Positions 50,732 to 59,627 of a DNA stretch of 64,000 nt are shown here, one piece after another; the stretch's first letter is position 1; the number at the start of each line of letters is the position of its first letter. The stretch is from Flavobacterium haoranii (GTDB taxonomy: Bacteria; Bacteroidota; Bacteroidia; Flavobacteriales; Flavobacteriaceae), in contig QKBC01000025.1 of NCBI GenBank assembly GCA_003246205.1, positions 62,001-126,000 on the forward strand, given 5' to 3'. The notes beneath the pieces are model-generated. The model saw only the letters and a program-made list of their open reading frames with translations. It ran no database searches and was not told the DNA's origin. The position numbers were made by a program, and so were the translations under genes.

Positions 50732-51158
50732 AGTTTCGCATATACGACATATTACAAAAGCAATTACATGGCGTATTGTAGGAACATTAGATACCATGTT
50801 ACTTTCATGGTTTGTTACCGGAAACCCGTGGATAGGTTTAAAGGTAGGAGTAGCTGAGCTGATTACTAAAATGACTTTATATTATTTACACGAAAGAATA
50901 TGGTATAGAGTAGATCTTAGTCAGTTAGGTTTGAATGAAGATAGTAGAAAAAGACATTTGCTGAAAGCAATGTCTTGGAGAATAGTAGGTTCGATAGATA
51001 CTTTTATATTAGGATGGCTGATCTCAGGAGATCCGTTTATCGGGATAAAGATCAGTATTTTTGAAGTGGTAACAAAAATGATACTGTACTACTTACATGA
51101 AAGAGTTTGGTATCGTATAAAATTTGGAATAATAAAAACAGTTGACGATGAGTACTAA
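50724..51158 (+). CDS. Tandem DUF2061 membrane protein
   Basis: 144 aa made of two DUF2061 copies: about 8-65 (HITKAITWRIVGTLDTMLL...ELITKMTLYYLHERIWYRV) and about 75-132 (HLLKAMSWRIVGSIDTFIL...EVVTKMILYYLHERVWYRI). Each copy has two hydrophobic segments, so about four in all. Both keep the same TWR/SWR, GT/S-xDT and YYLHER positions. It overlaps cysQ by eight bases and cysC by 11, tying it to sulfate activation. Function unknown; a sulfate- or PAP-related membrane role is inferred from this context and from the cysH-linked copy. Confidence 0.88.
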   Translation: MTKVSHIRHITKAITWRIVGTLDTMLLSWFVTGNPWIGLKVGVAELITKMTLYYLHERIWYRVDLSQLGLNEDSRKRHLLKAMSWRIVGSIDTFILGWLISGDPFIGIKISIFEVVTKMILYYLHERVWYRIKFGIIKTVDDEY

Positions 51159-51747
51159 TATTCATGAACATACTTTTGAGATTGATAAAGCCAAACGGCA
51201 AGAGCTTTTAAAACAAAAAGCAGTTTTAGTTTGGTTTACCGGATTATCAGGATCCGGAAAGTCAACAGTTGCAGGAATGTTAGAAAAAAAATTATTCGAT
51301 TTAAATTTCAAAACATACCTATTGGATGGCGATAATGTTAGAGGAGGCCTAAATTCTAACTTAAGTTTTTCTATTGAAGACAGAAAAGAGAATATCCGAA
51401 GAGTAGCCGAGGTAGCTCGTCTTTTTCTAGACTCAGGAATCGTTGTTTTAGCAAGTTTTGTTTCCCCTTTAGAAGAATACAGAAAGCTTGTTAAGGAAAT
51501 TGTAGGGCAAGAAAATTATGTGGAGGTTTTTGTAGATACACCACTTGAAGAATGTGAAAAAAGAGATGTAAAAGGACTATACGAAAAGGCCAGAAAAGGA
51601 ATGATAAAAGATTTTACAGGGATTTCATCTCCTTATGAAAAACCAACTAATCCGGACATTTCTATTGATACCTCTAAGTTAAGTCTTGAAAATTCTGTAA
51701 ATTTGATTTTTGAAAAAATAAAAGATAAGATAACCCATCATGAGTAA
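51148..51747 (+). CDS. cysC: Adenylylsulfate (APS) kinase
   Basis: 199 aa from ATG 51148; the track starts at a TTG two codons earlier. Walker A FTGLSGSGKSTVAGMLE, LLDGDNVRGGLNSNLSFS and FVDTPLEECEKRDVKGLYEKAR are the family signatures. It phosphorylates APS to PAPS. As the CysH here appears to use APS directly, PAPS may be made for sulfation. It overlaps cysD by eight bases. Confidence 0.96.
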   Translation: MSTNIHEHTFEIDKAKRQELLKQKAVLVWFTGLSGSGKSTVAGMLEKKLFDLNFKTYLLDGDNVRGGLNSNLSFSIEDRKENIRRVAEVARLFLDSGIVVLASFVSPLEEYRKLVKEIVGQENYVEVFVDTPLEECEKRDVKGLYEKARKGMIKDFTGISSPYEKPTNPDISIDTSKLSLENSVNLIFEKIKDKITHHE

Positions 51748-52645
51748 ATATTATTTGAATTACTTAGATGAATTAGAAGCTGAAGCAATCTTTATTTTAA
51801 GAGAGGTTTGGGCTCAATTTCAAAACCCTGTAATCCTGTTTTCAGGGGGGAAAGATTCAATTGTAGTAACCCATCTGGCTAAGAAAGCTTTTTACCCGTC
51901 AAGTATTCCTTTTCCGTTAATGCATATTGATACCGGTCATAACTTTCCGGAGACAATGAAGTTTAGAGATGACTTGATAGAAGAGTTAGGAGTAGGATTG
52001 ATCGTAGGTTCTGTTCAAGAATCAATCGATCAAGGAAGAGTAGCAGAAGAAAAAGGAAAAAATGCTTCAAGAAATGCATTACAAACAACAACACTTTTGG
52101 ATGCTATAGAAACAAATAAGATAGATTGTGCTATAGGAGGAGGAAGAAGAGATGAAGAAAAAGCGAGAGCAAAAGAACGATTCTTTTCTCATCGTGATGA
52201 TTTCGGACAATGGGATCCTAAAAATCAACGTCCGGAACTTTGGAATTTACTAAACGGGAAACATTTTCAAGGAGAACATTTCAGAGCCTTTCCGATTAGT
52301 AATTGGACAGAATTAGACGTTTGGAATTATATAAAAAGAGAAAATATAGCGATACCATCTTTGTATTTTGCTCACGAAAGAGAAGTAGTCTGGAGAAATG
52401 ATGCCTGGATTCCGAACTCTGAATTTTTGAAATTAGAAGAGAACGAAAAGATTGAATTCAAAAAAATCCGATTCAGAACATTGGGAGATATTACAATTAC
52501 CGGCGGTATCGAATCAGATGCTGATACGCTGCATAAAATTGTTGAAGAAGTAGCGACAATGAGATTAACGGAACGAGGAAACAGAGCAGATGATAAACGT
52601 TCTGAATCAGCAATGGAAGATAGAAAAAGACAAGGATACTTTTAA
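51740..52645 (+). CDS. cysD: Sulfate adenylyltransferase small subunit
   Basis: 301 aa ATP pyrophosphatase-fold enzyme. The PP-loop is VILFSGGKDSIVV; LMHIDTGHNFPETMKFRD, GGGRRDEEKARAKERFFSHRD and the C-terminal RADDKRSESAMEDRKRQGYF are diagnostic. With CysN it makes APS from sulfate and ATP. Confidence 0.98.
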   Translation: MSKYYLNYLDELEAEAIFILREVWAQFQNPVILFSGGKDSIVVTHLAKKAFYPSSIPFPLMHIDTGHNFPETMKFRDDLIEELGVGLIVGSVQESIDQGRVAEEKGKNASRNALQTTTLLDAIETNKIDCAIGGGRRDEEKARAKERFFSHRDDFGQWDPKNQRPELWNLLNGKHFQGEHFRAFPISNWTELDVWNYIKRENIAIPSLYFAHEREVVWRNDAWIPNSEFLKLEENEKIEFKKIRFRTLGDITITGGIESDADTLHKIVEEVATMRLTERGNRADDKRSESAMEDRKRQGYF

Positions 52646-52654
52646 AAAAAGAAT

Positions 52655-53911
52655 ATGCAAATAGACAATAATCAGTTATTACGTTTAGCAACCGCAGGTA
52701 GTGTTGATGATGGTAAAAGTACACTTATAGGAAGACTATTATACGATTCAAAATCTATTTTTGAAGACCAGATAGCGGCTATAGAAAATACAAGCAAGAA
52801 GAAAGGATACGACGGAGTAGATTTAGCGTTGTTTACTGACGGACTTCGAGATGAAAGAGAACAAGGAATTACCATTGATGTTGCCTATCGGTATTTTACG
52901 ACTCCTAAAAGAAAATTCATTATAGCCGATACTCCGGGACATATTCAATATACCCGAAATATGGTAACAGGAGCATCAACGGCTAACGTAGCAATCATCT
53001 TGATTGATGCCAGAAAAGGAGTTATAGAACAAACCAAGAGACATTCCTATATAGCGTCACTTTTGCAAATACCGCATGTGATTGTTTGCGTGAATAAAAT
53101 GGATTTAGTAGAGTATTCAGAAGAAGTATTTAATAATATTGTTTCCGATTATGAAAGTTTCTCTTCAAAATTATTGATCAAAGATGTTCGGTTTATTCCG
53201 ATAAGTGCTTTGGTCGGAGATAATGTTGTAAACGCATCAGAGCAAATGCCTTGGTTTAAAGGATCACCGCTTTTAAATACATTAGAAACCATGCATATCA
53301 GTAGTGATAACAATAAAATTGATGCCCGTTTTGCTGTGCAGACTGTTTTACGTCCGCAAAAAGACGAGTTCATTGATTACAGAGGATATGCCGGAAGAAT
53401 ATTAAGCGGAATTTACCGAAAAGGTGATAACGTAACAATTCTTCCTTCAGGTTTTACATCAAAGATAAAAACAATAGATTTCTACGACCAGTCATTGGAG
53501 GAAGCATTCGCACCAATGTCTGTTTCCATTACTCTTGAAGATGATATCGATATCAGCAGAGGGGACATGATTGTGAAAACCAACAATTCACCGGAACCTT
53601 CGCAAGAGTTTGATGCTATGATTTGTTGGCTGAACAATAAACAGGCACAACCTCGTGCAAAATACTCAATTTTACATACTTCCAATGAGCAAAAAGCCAT
53701 GATTAAAGATGTGGTTTATAAAGTGAATATCAATACGTATGAAAGAAATGAAGAAGACAAAGACTTTCAGATGAATGATATTGGAAGAGTGAAACTTAGA
53801 ACAACAAAACCGTTAATGATCGATTCGTATAGAGACAACAGATTAACAGGAAGCTTTATATTAATTGACGAAGGAACAAACGAAACGGTGGCTGCCGGAA
53901 TGATCATATAA
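52655..53911 (+). CDS. cysN: Sulfate adenylyltransferase GTPase subunit
   Basis: 418 aa. EF-Tu-like GTPase: GSVDDGKSTLIGRLLYD (P-loop), EREQGITIDVAYRYF, DTPGHIQYTRNM, NKMD. The beta-barrel domains follow. It ends without a fused CysC domain, consistent with the separate cysC gene two genes upstream. It drives APS formation by GTP hydrolysis. It closes the sulfate block; 46 bases separate it from the flippase gene. Confidence 0.98.
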   Translation: MQIDNNQLLRLATAGSVDDGKSTLIGRLLYDSKSIFEDQIAAIENTSKKKGYDGVDLALFTDGLRDEREQGITIDVAYRYFTTPKRKFIIADTPGHIQYTRNMVTGASTANVAIILIDARKGVIEQTKRHSYIASLLQIPHVIVCVNKMDLVEYSEEVFNNIVSDYESFSSKLLIKDVRFIPISALVGDNVVNASEQMPWFKGSPLLNTLETMHISSDNNKIDARFAVQTVLRPQKDEFIDYRGYAGRILSGIYRKGDNVTILPSGFTSKIKTIDFYDQSLEEAFAPMSVSITLEDDIDISRGDMIVKTNNSPEPSQEFDAMICWLNNKQAQPRAKYSILHTSNEQKAMIKDVVYKVNINTYERNEEDKDFQMNDIGRVKLRTTKPLMIDSYRDNRLTGSFILIDEGTNETVAAGMII

Positions 53912-53957
53912 ATCATTTCTCGCTTAACATATAATTGAAAAAATCACCGGAACAAAA

Positions 53958-55358
53958 TTGAAGACGTCGGGTAGTTTACTAAGTACAACCATTATTTACA
54001 CAATTGGTAATCTTGCAACTAAAGGACTTAGTTTTGTTCTGGTTTTTTTTACAACGTTCTATTTAACTCAGGCACAAGTAGGTGAGTTAGATTTGTTTCT
54101 GGTAACAGTTAGTTTGCTGACTCCTTTTGTAACTTTTCAGTTGACAGATTCTATTTTACGCTGGCTGATAGAAGACAAATCAGAAGAGAATATCTCCGGG
54201 GTCTTAACAGTTTCTACGGTTTTAGTTTTTTTAGGAGTTCTTTTTCTGGGAATATTAAAAGTGATATTTGATTTTTTTTATCCCGTTCCTTATGCTAATT
54301 ATATTTTTACCCTGCTATTTTTTCAATCTTTTTATTTGTTGTTTCAGCAATTTCAGAGAGCTGTAGGCGATAATAAAGGATATGTGGTTTCTAGTATTGT
54401 ATACACTTTAGTTTATGTCATACTATCCGTCTTTTTTTTAGTTGTACTGAGTTGGAAATTAGAAGGGCTCTTGTTAGCTAATAGCATCGCTGCTTTTATG
54501 TCTTTGTTGTATGTTGTTGCTAAGAACAATATTTTTCAATATTTAAAGAAAAAAAGTTTTAGTTGGTCATTAGCAAAACACTTATTGCAATTCTCATTGC
54601 CTTTAGTTCCTAATAATGTTAGCTGGTGGGCAATTTCTTCGGCAAACCGATACTTAATCTTACTTTTTTTGGGAGCATCGGCAAATGGAATATTCGCCAT
54701 TGCTTACAAATTACCCACAATAGTTCTGTTACTGATCAATGTGTTTTATCTTGCTTGGCAGGAAAAAGCGATTGCCATGTATGCCGATAAAGAACGGGAT
54801 TTATATTATACGCGTATTTTAGGAAAGTATATTGTTTTTTTATTTTCTGTTTCTATTGTAATTGTCGGATGCAATAAAGTATTCCTTACTCATTTTGTAA
54901 GTACAGATTTTTACGATTCTTGGGAATATACAGCTTTGCTGCTTGTAGGGATTGTATTCAATGCTTTGGCAGGGTTTTACGGAACAGGTTATTTGAGCGC
55001 AAAAAAAACATCCGGAGCATTAAGTAGTAGTATTGTGGGAGGTTTAGTAGTTATCGCAATATCATACATAACGATTCCGAGATATGGTTTATATGGAGCT
55101 TCCTTTGCTATTACAATGGGCTATTTGATCTTGTTTTTGATGCGTTTGTGGCAAACAAAATCCTATTTTAATATTCAGTTTCCGATAGCTTCTTTTGTTA
55201 AAATGTTATCGGCATTTATTCTGATTAGCTTAGCTAATTATTGGGAGATAGAAACGATCCAATACTTGCTGCCTGTTGTGTCGTTGCTTTTTGTTTGGTG
55301 GATCAACCGACAAGATGTAAGTTTGCTATACCAAAAGATCAAAGCTAAACTACCATGA
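53958..55358 (+). CDS. Polysaccharide flippase (Wzx-like), TTG start
   Basis: 466 aa with 12-14 hydrophobic helices and the N-terminal pattern of oligosaccharide flippases (STTIIYTIGNLATKGLSFVLVFF). It would move the lipid-linked repeat unit across the inner membrane. The only credible start is TTG at 53958; the upstream in-frame region has no ATG or GTG before a stop, and the next internal Met is far inside. Overlaps the next gene by four bases. Confidence 0.9.
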   Translation: MKTSGSLLSTTIIYTIGNLATKGLSFVLVFFTTFYLTQAQVGELDLFLVTVSLLTPFVTFQLTDSILRWLIEDKSEENISGVLTVSTVLVFLGVLFLGILKVIFDFFYPVPYANYIFTLLFFQSFYLLFQQFQRAVGDNKGYVVSSIVYTLVYVILSVFFLVVLSWKLEGLLLANSIAAFMSLLYVVAKNNIFQYLKKKSFSWSLAKHLLQFSLPLVPNNVSWWAISSANRYLILLFLGASANGIFAIAYKLPTIVLLLINVFYLAWQEKAIAMYADKERDLYYTRILGKYIVFLFSVSIVIVGCNKVFLTHFVSTDFYDSWEYTALLLVGIVFNALAGFYGTGYLSAKKTSGALSSSIVGGLVVIAISYITIPRYGLYGASFAITMGYLILFLMRLWQTKSYFNIQFPIASFVKMLSAFILISLANYWEIETIQYLLPVVSLLFVWWINRQDVSLLYQKIKAKLP

Positions 55359-56461
55359 AAAAAATACTCTTTATTCATCCTGATCTAAAAGGAGGTGGAG
55401 CAGAAAAAGTTCTGGTAGATTTACTGAATACTCTTACCAAAGAGAAGTATGAAACTACTCTCTTTACCATTTTTGAAGAAGGAATCAATCGAAAGAAACT
55501 TAATCCTGCGGTCAAACAATATAGTGGTTTCAAAAAGGTTTTTAGAGGTTATTCCGTTTTGCAAAAGATAGTTTCGTCTCGCTTTTTGGCTCAATGGATA
55601 GCTAAAGATAAGTATGATATTGTTGTAGCTTATTTAGAGCATGTGCCTACCCGTATAGCTTCTGCATTTCCTAAAGGAACTAAAAAAGTAGCCTGGCTGC
55701 ATACGAATGCCGATGTAAAGCTTTTGTCGCGAACATTCAGGAATTATGCAGAAATGGAAAAAGCATATCAGGCTTTTGATGCTATAGTTTGTGTGTCCGA
55801 CTTGGCGAAAAAATCTTTGTTGCAGGCTATTCCGACTTTAGACGAAACGAAGGTTCAGGTAATAGAAAATGCTTTGGATGTAAATGCAATTTTGGAAAAA
55901 GCTGAGGAAAAACCGAAAATAGAGTTTACAAAAGAAGTTCTCAATTTGGTAACCATCGGCAGATTGGTTGAGGTAAAAGGTTACGATAGATTACTTCGTA
56001 TTGCTTTGCAGTTAAAAAAGAAAGGTTTTCGCTTTAAACTTCACATTTTAGGCGAAGGCGAATTGGGAGGGAAGTTTCAACAATTTATAACAGAAAATGA
56101 GTTAAAGGAAAATGTAGTTTTGCTCGGCTTTCAGGAAAATCCGTATGCAATTTTACAACAGGCAGATTTGTATATTTGTTCCTCATATAATGAAGGCTAC
56201 AATACCGCAATTATAGAAGCTTTATTGTTAGAAGTTCCTGTGATTACTACAGATTGTTCCGGAATGGCTGCTATTTTAGACAACGGACAATTTGGAATTA
56301 TAACTAAAAACAGTGAAGAAGCTTTGTTACAAGCTGTTGAAAAAGTAATACAATCAAAAGAAGAGCTTCAGTATTGGAAGAGCAAAGCGATAGAAAGGAA
56401 GGCTTATTTTATGGCACAAAATTCCGTTCAGAAAGTAGAAAAATTATTCGATTCATTATAG
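55355..56461 (+). CDS. Glycosyltransferase family 4 (GT-B)
   Basis: 368 aa. IHPDLKGGGAEKVLVDLLNTL at the N-terminus; in the second Rossmann domain LVTIGRLVEVKGYDRLLRIA and the acidic site SSYNEGYNTAIIEALLLEVPVI (E-x7-E). A retaining transferase adding one sugar to the lipid-linked repeat in the cytoplasm; donor and linkage unknown. Confidence 0.9.
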   Translation: MKKILFIHPDLKGGGAEKVLVDLLNTLTKEKYETTLFTIFEEGINRKKLNPAVKQYSGFKKVFRGYSVLQKIVSSRFLAQWIAKDKYDIVVAYLEHVPTRIASAFPKGTKKVAWLHTNADVKLLSRTFRNYAEMEKAYQAFDAIVCVSDLAKKSLLQAIPTLDETKVQVIENALDVNAILEKAEEKPKIEFTKEVLNLVTIGRLVEVKGYDRLLRIALQLKKKGFRFKLHILGEGELGGKFQQFITENELKENVVLLGFQENPYAILQQADLYICSSYNEGYNTAIIEALLLEVPVITTDCSGMAAILDNGQFGIITKNSEEALLQAVEKVIQSKEELQYWKSKAIERKAYFMAQNSVQKVEKLFDSL

Positions 56462-56462
56462 C

Positions 56463-57467
56463 ATGAATAGTCAGCCCAAAATTTCAGTGATTATGCCGGT
56501 TTACAATGTAGAAAAATACATTGAAAAGGCCGTTGCTTCTGTTTTGAAACAAACCTTTACTGATTTTGAACTGTTACTGATTAATGATGGAACGAAAGAT
56601 AATAGCGTAGCCCAAACAGAACGTTTTGTGGCGGATACGCGCGTGCAGTGGTATCATAAAGAAAATGGCGGTTTATCGGATGCTCGGAATTTCGGTTTAC
56701 AAAAAGCAAAAGGAGAATACATCTATTTCATGGATAGTGACGATTGGATCGAACCTGACCTGCTAGAAGTAGCTTTGCAACATATTCGTCAATATGATGT
56801 TTTGGTATTTGGTTACCAATTGGATACTGAAAATGGTGACGGGGAAATGATCCAAACGGAAAAGGTAACAACAGAAGACACTATTTTAGAAAAAGGAAAA
56901 CAACAAACGGCATTTACCGAAAAACAATTAGGCTTATTAGGTTATGCCTGGAATAAACTATACAAACATCAATTTTTAAAAGACAATCAGCTTTTTTTTT
57001 CAAAAGGGATTTCGTTAGTAGAAGACATATTGTTTAATGCTCAGGTTTTAGCTAAAACCGATACAATTGTTTTTTGCGACCAAGCTTTATATCACTATAT
57101 CAATCGTCCGGTGACAACTTTGATAAAAACCTTTCATGCCAATTCATTTGCCCTTTATTTGCAAAAAGACGAAGCTTTGAATCAATTTTTATCAGCTTGG
57201 AATTTTTCTGCAAATGATAAGAAAACAGTTTTAGCGAATAGTTTAATGTTAGGATTGCGTTATTGTGCCAATAATTTATTTGCGTTTAAAAATAATTTGT
57301 CCGCACGAGAAAAATTTAATTATCTGAAAATGATGTTACATAACAACAGAATGCAGGAATTAATAGCGTATTACCAACCTCATACAATCACCGATAAGCT
57401 TTATAAAGACATTGTTTTACACAAAAGAGTTGTATTTTTGTTTGCGTTGTGCAAAATGCTAAAATAA
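56463..57467 (+). CDS. Glycosyltransferase family 2 (GT-A)
   Basis: 334 aa. PKISVIMPVYNVEKYIEKAVASVLKQTF is the GT2 start, NGGLSDARNFGLQKAKGEYIYFMDSDDW carries the DxD-type metal motif. An inverting transferase for repeat-unit assembly. The hydrophobic end (VVFLFALCKML) is short. It abuts the pyruvyltransferase gene with no gap. Confidence 0.91.
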   Translation: MNSQPKISVIMPVYNVEKYIEKAVASVLKQTFTDFELLLINDGTKDNSVAQTERFVADTRVQWYHKENGGLSDARNFGLQKAKGEYIYFMDSDDWIEPDLLEVALQHIRQYDVLVFGYQLDTENGDGEMIQTEKVTTEDTILEKGKQQTAFTEKQLGLLGYAWNKLYKHQFLKDNQLFFSKGISLVEDILFNAQVLAKTDTIVFCDQALYHYINRPVTTLIKTFHANSFALYLQKDEALNQFLSAWNFSANDKKTVLANSLMLGLRYCANNLFAFKNNLSAREKFNYLKMMLHNNRMQELIAYYQPHTITDKLYKDIVLHKRVVFLFALCKMLK

Positions 57468-58532
57468 ATGTCACTTACCCGATACATCCCCTTTTCATAT
57501 AAAATCAGAATCTTACTGCTTTTACAACAATTAAAACCGCTACACTATTTTAAAGATAGAAATGAAAATAGTTCGGATAAAAAAATAGTTGTCTTTCTAG
57601 CGGCTAATTACAGCAATCTGGGAGATGTGGCTATAACGTATGCACAAAAGAAGTTCATTACCGAATCATGTCCGGATTATAAAGTAATTCCGATTCCTAT
57701 CAGCGAAACCTTAGAAGGAATTGTATGGGTAAAATCTATTCTGAATCCTGAAGATAAGATTACTACTGTAGGAGGAGGAAATTTCGGAGATCTGTACGAT
57801 CAGATCGAAACATTACGTCAGTTGGTTGTAGAAAATTTTCCGAATAATAAAGTTATTTCTTTTCCGCAAACTTTTGATTTTTCGCCTTCCGAAAAAGGAA
57901 AAAAAGCACTGAAAACAGCTCAAAGATGTTATTCAAAACATCCCAATTTGGCATTCTTTCTTAGAGAGCAAAAGTCATTCGGATGGATGCAAAAAGCGTT
58001 TCCCGAAGTGAGCTCCTTTTTGACTCCCGATATTGTTTTAAGTTTGGATCAGTCAGAACCGCAGTTGGAACGAAAAGGAGTTACTCTTAGTTTGAGAAAA
58101 GATGATGAAAAATTGCTAACTAAGAACGATGAAAAACAACTGCTGGATTTTATTTCCAACCGATTTGGGCAAGTTGCTTTTTATGACACACATTTGAATA
58201 AAGGAAATCTTTCTGAAACAGCATGCGATGCCGAACTGGAAAAAATATGGAACCAATACAAAACATCAGAATTGGTGATAACAGACAGGCTTCACGGAAT
58301 GATCTTTAGTTATATAACCAATACGCCTTGTATCGTATTTCTGAATAACAACCATAAAATAGAAGAATCATACAATTGGATCAAAGAGTATGCACCCATT
58401 ATTTTGATGCGTGAATTTTCAGTTTCAGCATTTGAAGCAGCAATACAAGATATTTTTAATAAATTTAGTCAGCGAAAATACCATTCGTTAAAAGAACGAT
58501 TCGAACCACTTAAAGAACAATTAACCTGCTAA
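57468..58532 (+). CDS. Polysaccharide pyruvyl transferase family protein
   Basis: 354 aa. FLAANYSNLGDVAITYAQKKFI, TVGGGNFGDLYDQIETLR, ISFPQTFDFSPSEKG and LVITDRLHGMIFSYITNTPCIVFLNNNHK are the PF04230 (PssK/EpsO-like) signatures. Members add a pyruvate ketal from PEP to a sugar, giving negative charge; some relatives have other roles. Directly abuts both neighbouring genes. Confidence 0.88.
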   Translation: MSLTRYIPFSYKIRILLLLQQLKPLHYFKDRNENSSDKKIVVFLAANYSNLGDVAITYAQKKFITESCPDYKVIPIPISETLEGIVWVKSILNPEDKITTVGGGNFGDLYDQIETLRQLVVENFPNNKVISFPQTFDFSPSEKGKKALKTAQRCYSKHPNLAFFLREQKSFGWMQKAFPEVSSFLTPDIVLSLDQSEPQLERKGVTLSLRKDDEKLLTKNDEKQLLDFISNRFGQVAFYDTHLNKGNLSETACDAELEKIWNQYKTSELVITDRLHGMIFSYITNTPCIVFLNNNHKIEESYNWIKEYAPIILMREFSVSAFEAAIQDIFNKFSQRKYHSLKERFEPLKEQLTC

Positions 58533-59627
58533 ATGTTTGACTTTGTTCCGATAGAGAGTTATACAACCATTTATTTTCAAATGCTGTTATTCTTTTTAAT
58601 GGCAACATTGCTACACTCTTTTGTGTTGGCAATTGACGATTATAAAAATATTCGTTTTGCAAATTACTTTGGTCATTTTACACTTTTATTTGTTGCATTG
58701 TATATCGGATTACGACCTATTAACGGGGTTTTTGTCGATATGACCATGTACGCTTATTCCTTTGAACGTTTTCAGGAAAACAATCCGCTTATTGTAACAG
58801 AAGATTATGCGTTCTACTGGTTTATGGATTTTTGTTCTCAGATAATGAATGTGGAAACTTTCTTTCTGGTTTGTGCACTTCTTTATATCATTCCATTATA
58901 TATCTTATCTAAAAAATGGTTCGGAAAGTATTGGTACTATTCTTTCTTTATTCTGATTGGGTCATTGTCTTTTTGGGCATACGGAACTAATGGTATTCGT
59001 AACGGAATGGCAACTTCTTTTTTTCTGTTCTCCTTGGTTTATATAGATAAAAGAACAATAATGATTCCGCTACTTATACTTTCCTGTCTTTTTCATAAAA
59101 CAATGGTTTTACCAACAATAGGTTTAGCGTTAACATATTTTAATAACGATTCTCGAAACTATCTGAAGGGCTGGTTGTTGTGTATCCCGATATCACTAAT
59201 ATTGGGAAATTATTTTGTGGAATTTTTTGCGAATATTGGCTTTGACGACCATCGTATTGACCAATATTTTACAGATCAAATTGATGAAGGAATTACACAA
59301 ACCGGTTTTCGCTGGGATTTTTTACTGTATAGTGCCACCGGAGTTTATGCAGGTTGGTATTATTTGTTTAAAAAGAATTTTCAGGATAAACTCTATCAAC
59401 GAATGTTTAATATTTACCTGTTTGCCAATGCTTTTTGGGTTTTAGTGATTAGAGCCAACTTTTCAAATCGCTTTGCATATTTGTCCTGGTTTATGTTAGG
59501 GATTATTATCATCTATCCATTGTTAAAAGGTGATTTTTTAAAAGAAAAAAATAAAACCATCGGATTTGTGCTTTTAGGCTATTATGCTTTTACTTACCTG
59601 TTAACCGTAATCTTAGTAAGGTCATGA
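58533..59627 (+). CDS. Repeat-unit polymerase, EpsG/Wzy-like membrane protein
   Basis: 364 aa with about nine or ten hydrophobic helices. LYIGLRPINGVFVDMTMYAYSFE and SFWAYGTNGIRNGMATSFFLFSLVYI followed by CLFHKTM are typical of the EpsG family. It is expected to polymerise repeats in the periplasm. It overlaps the next glycosyltransferase by four bases. Confidence 0.85.
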   Translation: MFDFVPIESYTTIYFQMLLFFLMATLLHSFVLAIDDYKNIRFANYFGHFTLLFVALYIGLRPINGVFVDMTMYAYSFERFQENNPLIVTEDYAFYWFMDFCSQIMNVETFFLVCALLYIIPLYILSKKWFGKYWYYSFFILIGSLSFWAYGTNGIRNGMATSFFLFSLVYIDKRTIMIPLLILSCLFHKTMVLPTIGLALTYFNNDSRNYLKGWLLCIPISLILGNYFVEFFANIGFDDHRIDQYFTDQIDEGITQTGFRWDFLLYSATGVYAGWYYLFKKNFQDKLYQRMFNIYLFANAFWVLVIRANFSNRFAYLSWFMLGIIIIYPLLKGDFLKEKNKTIGFVLLGYYAFTYLLTVILVRS

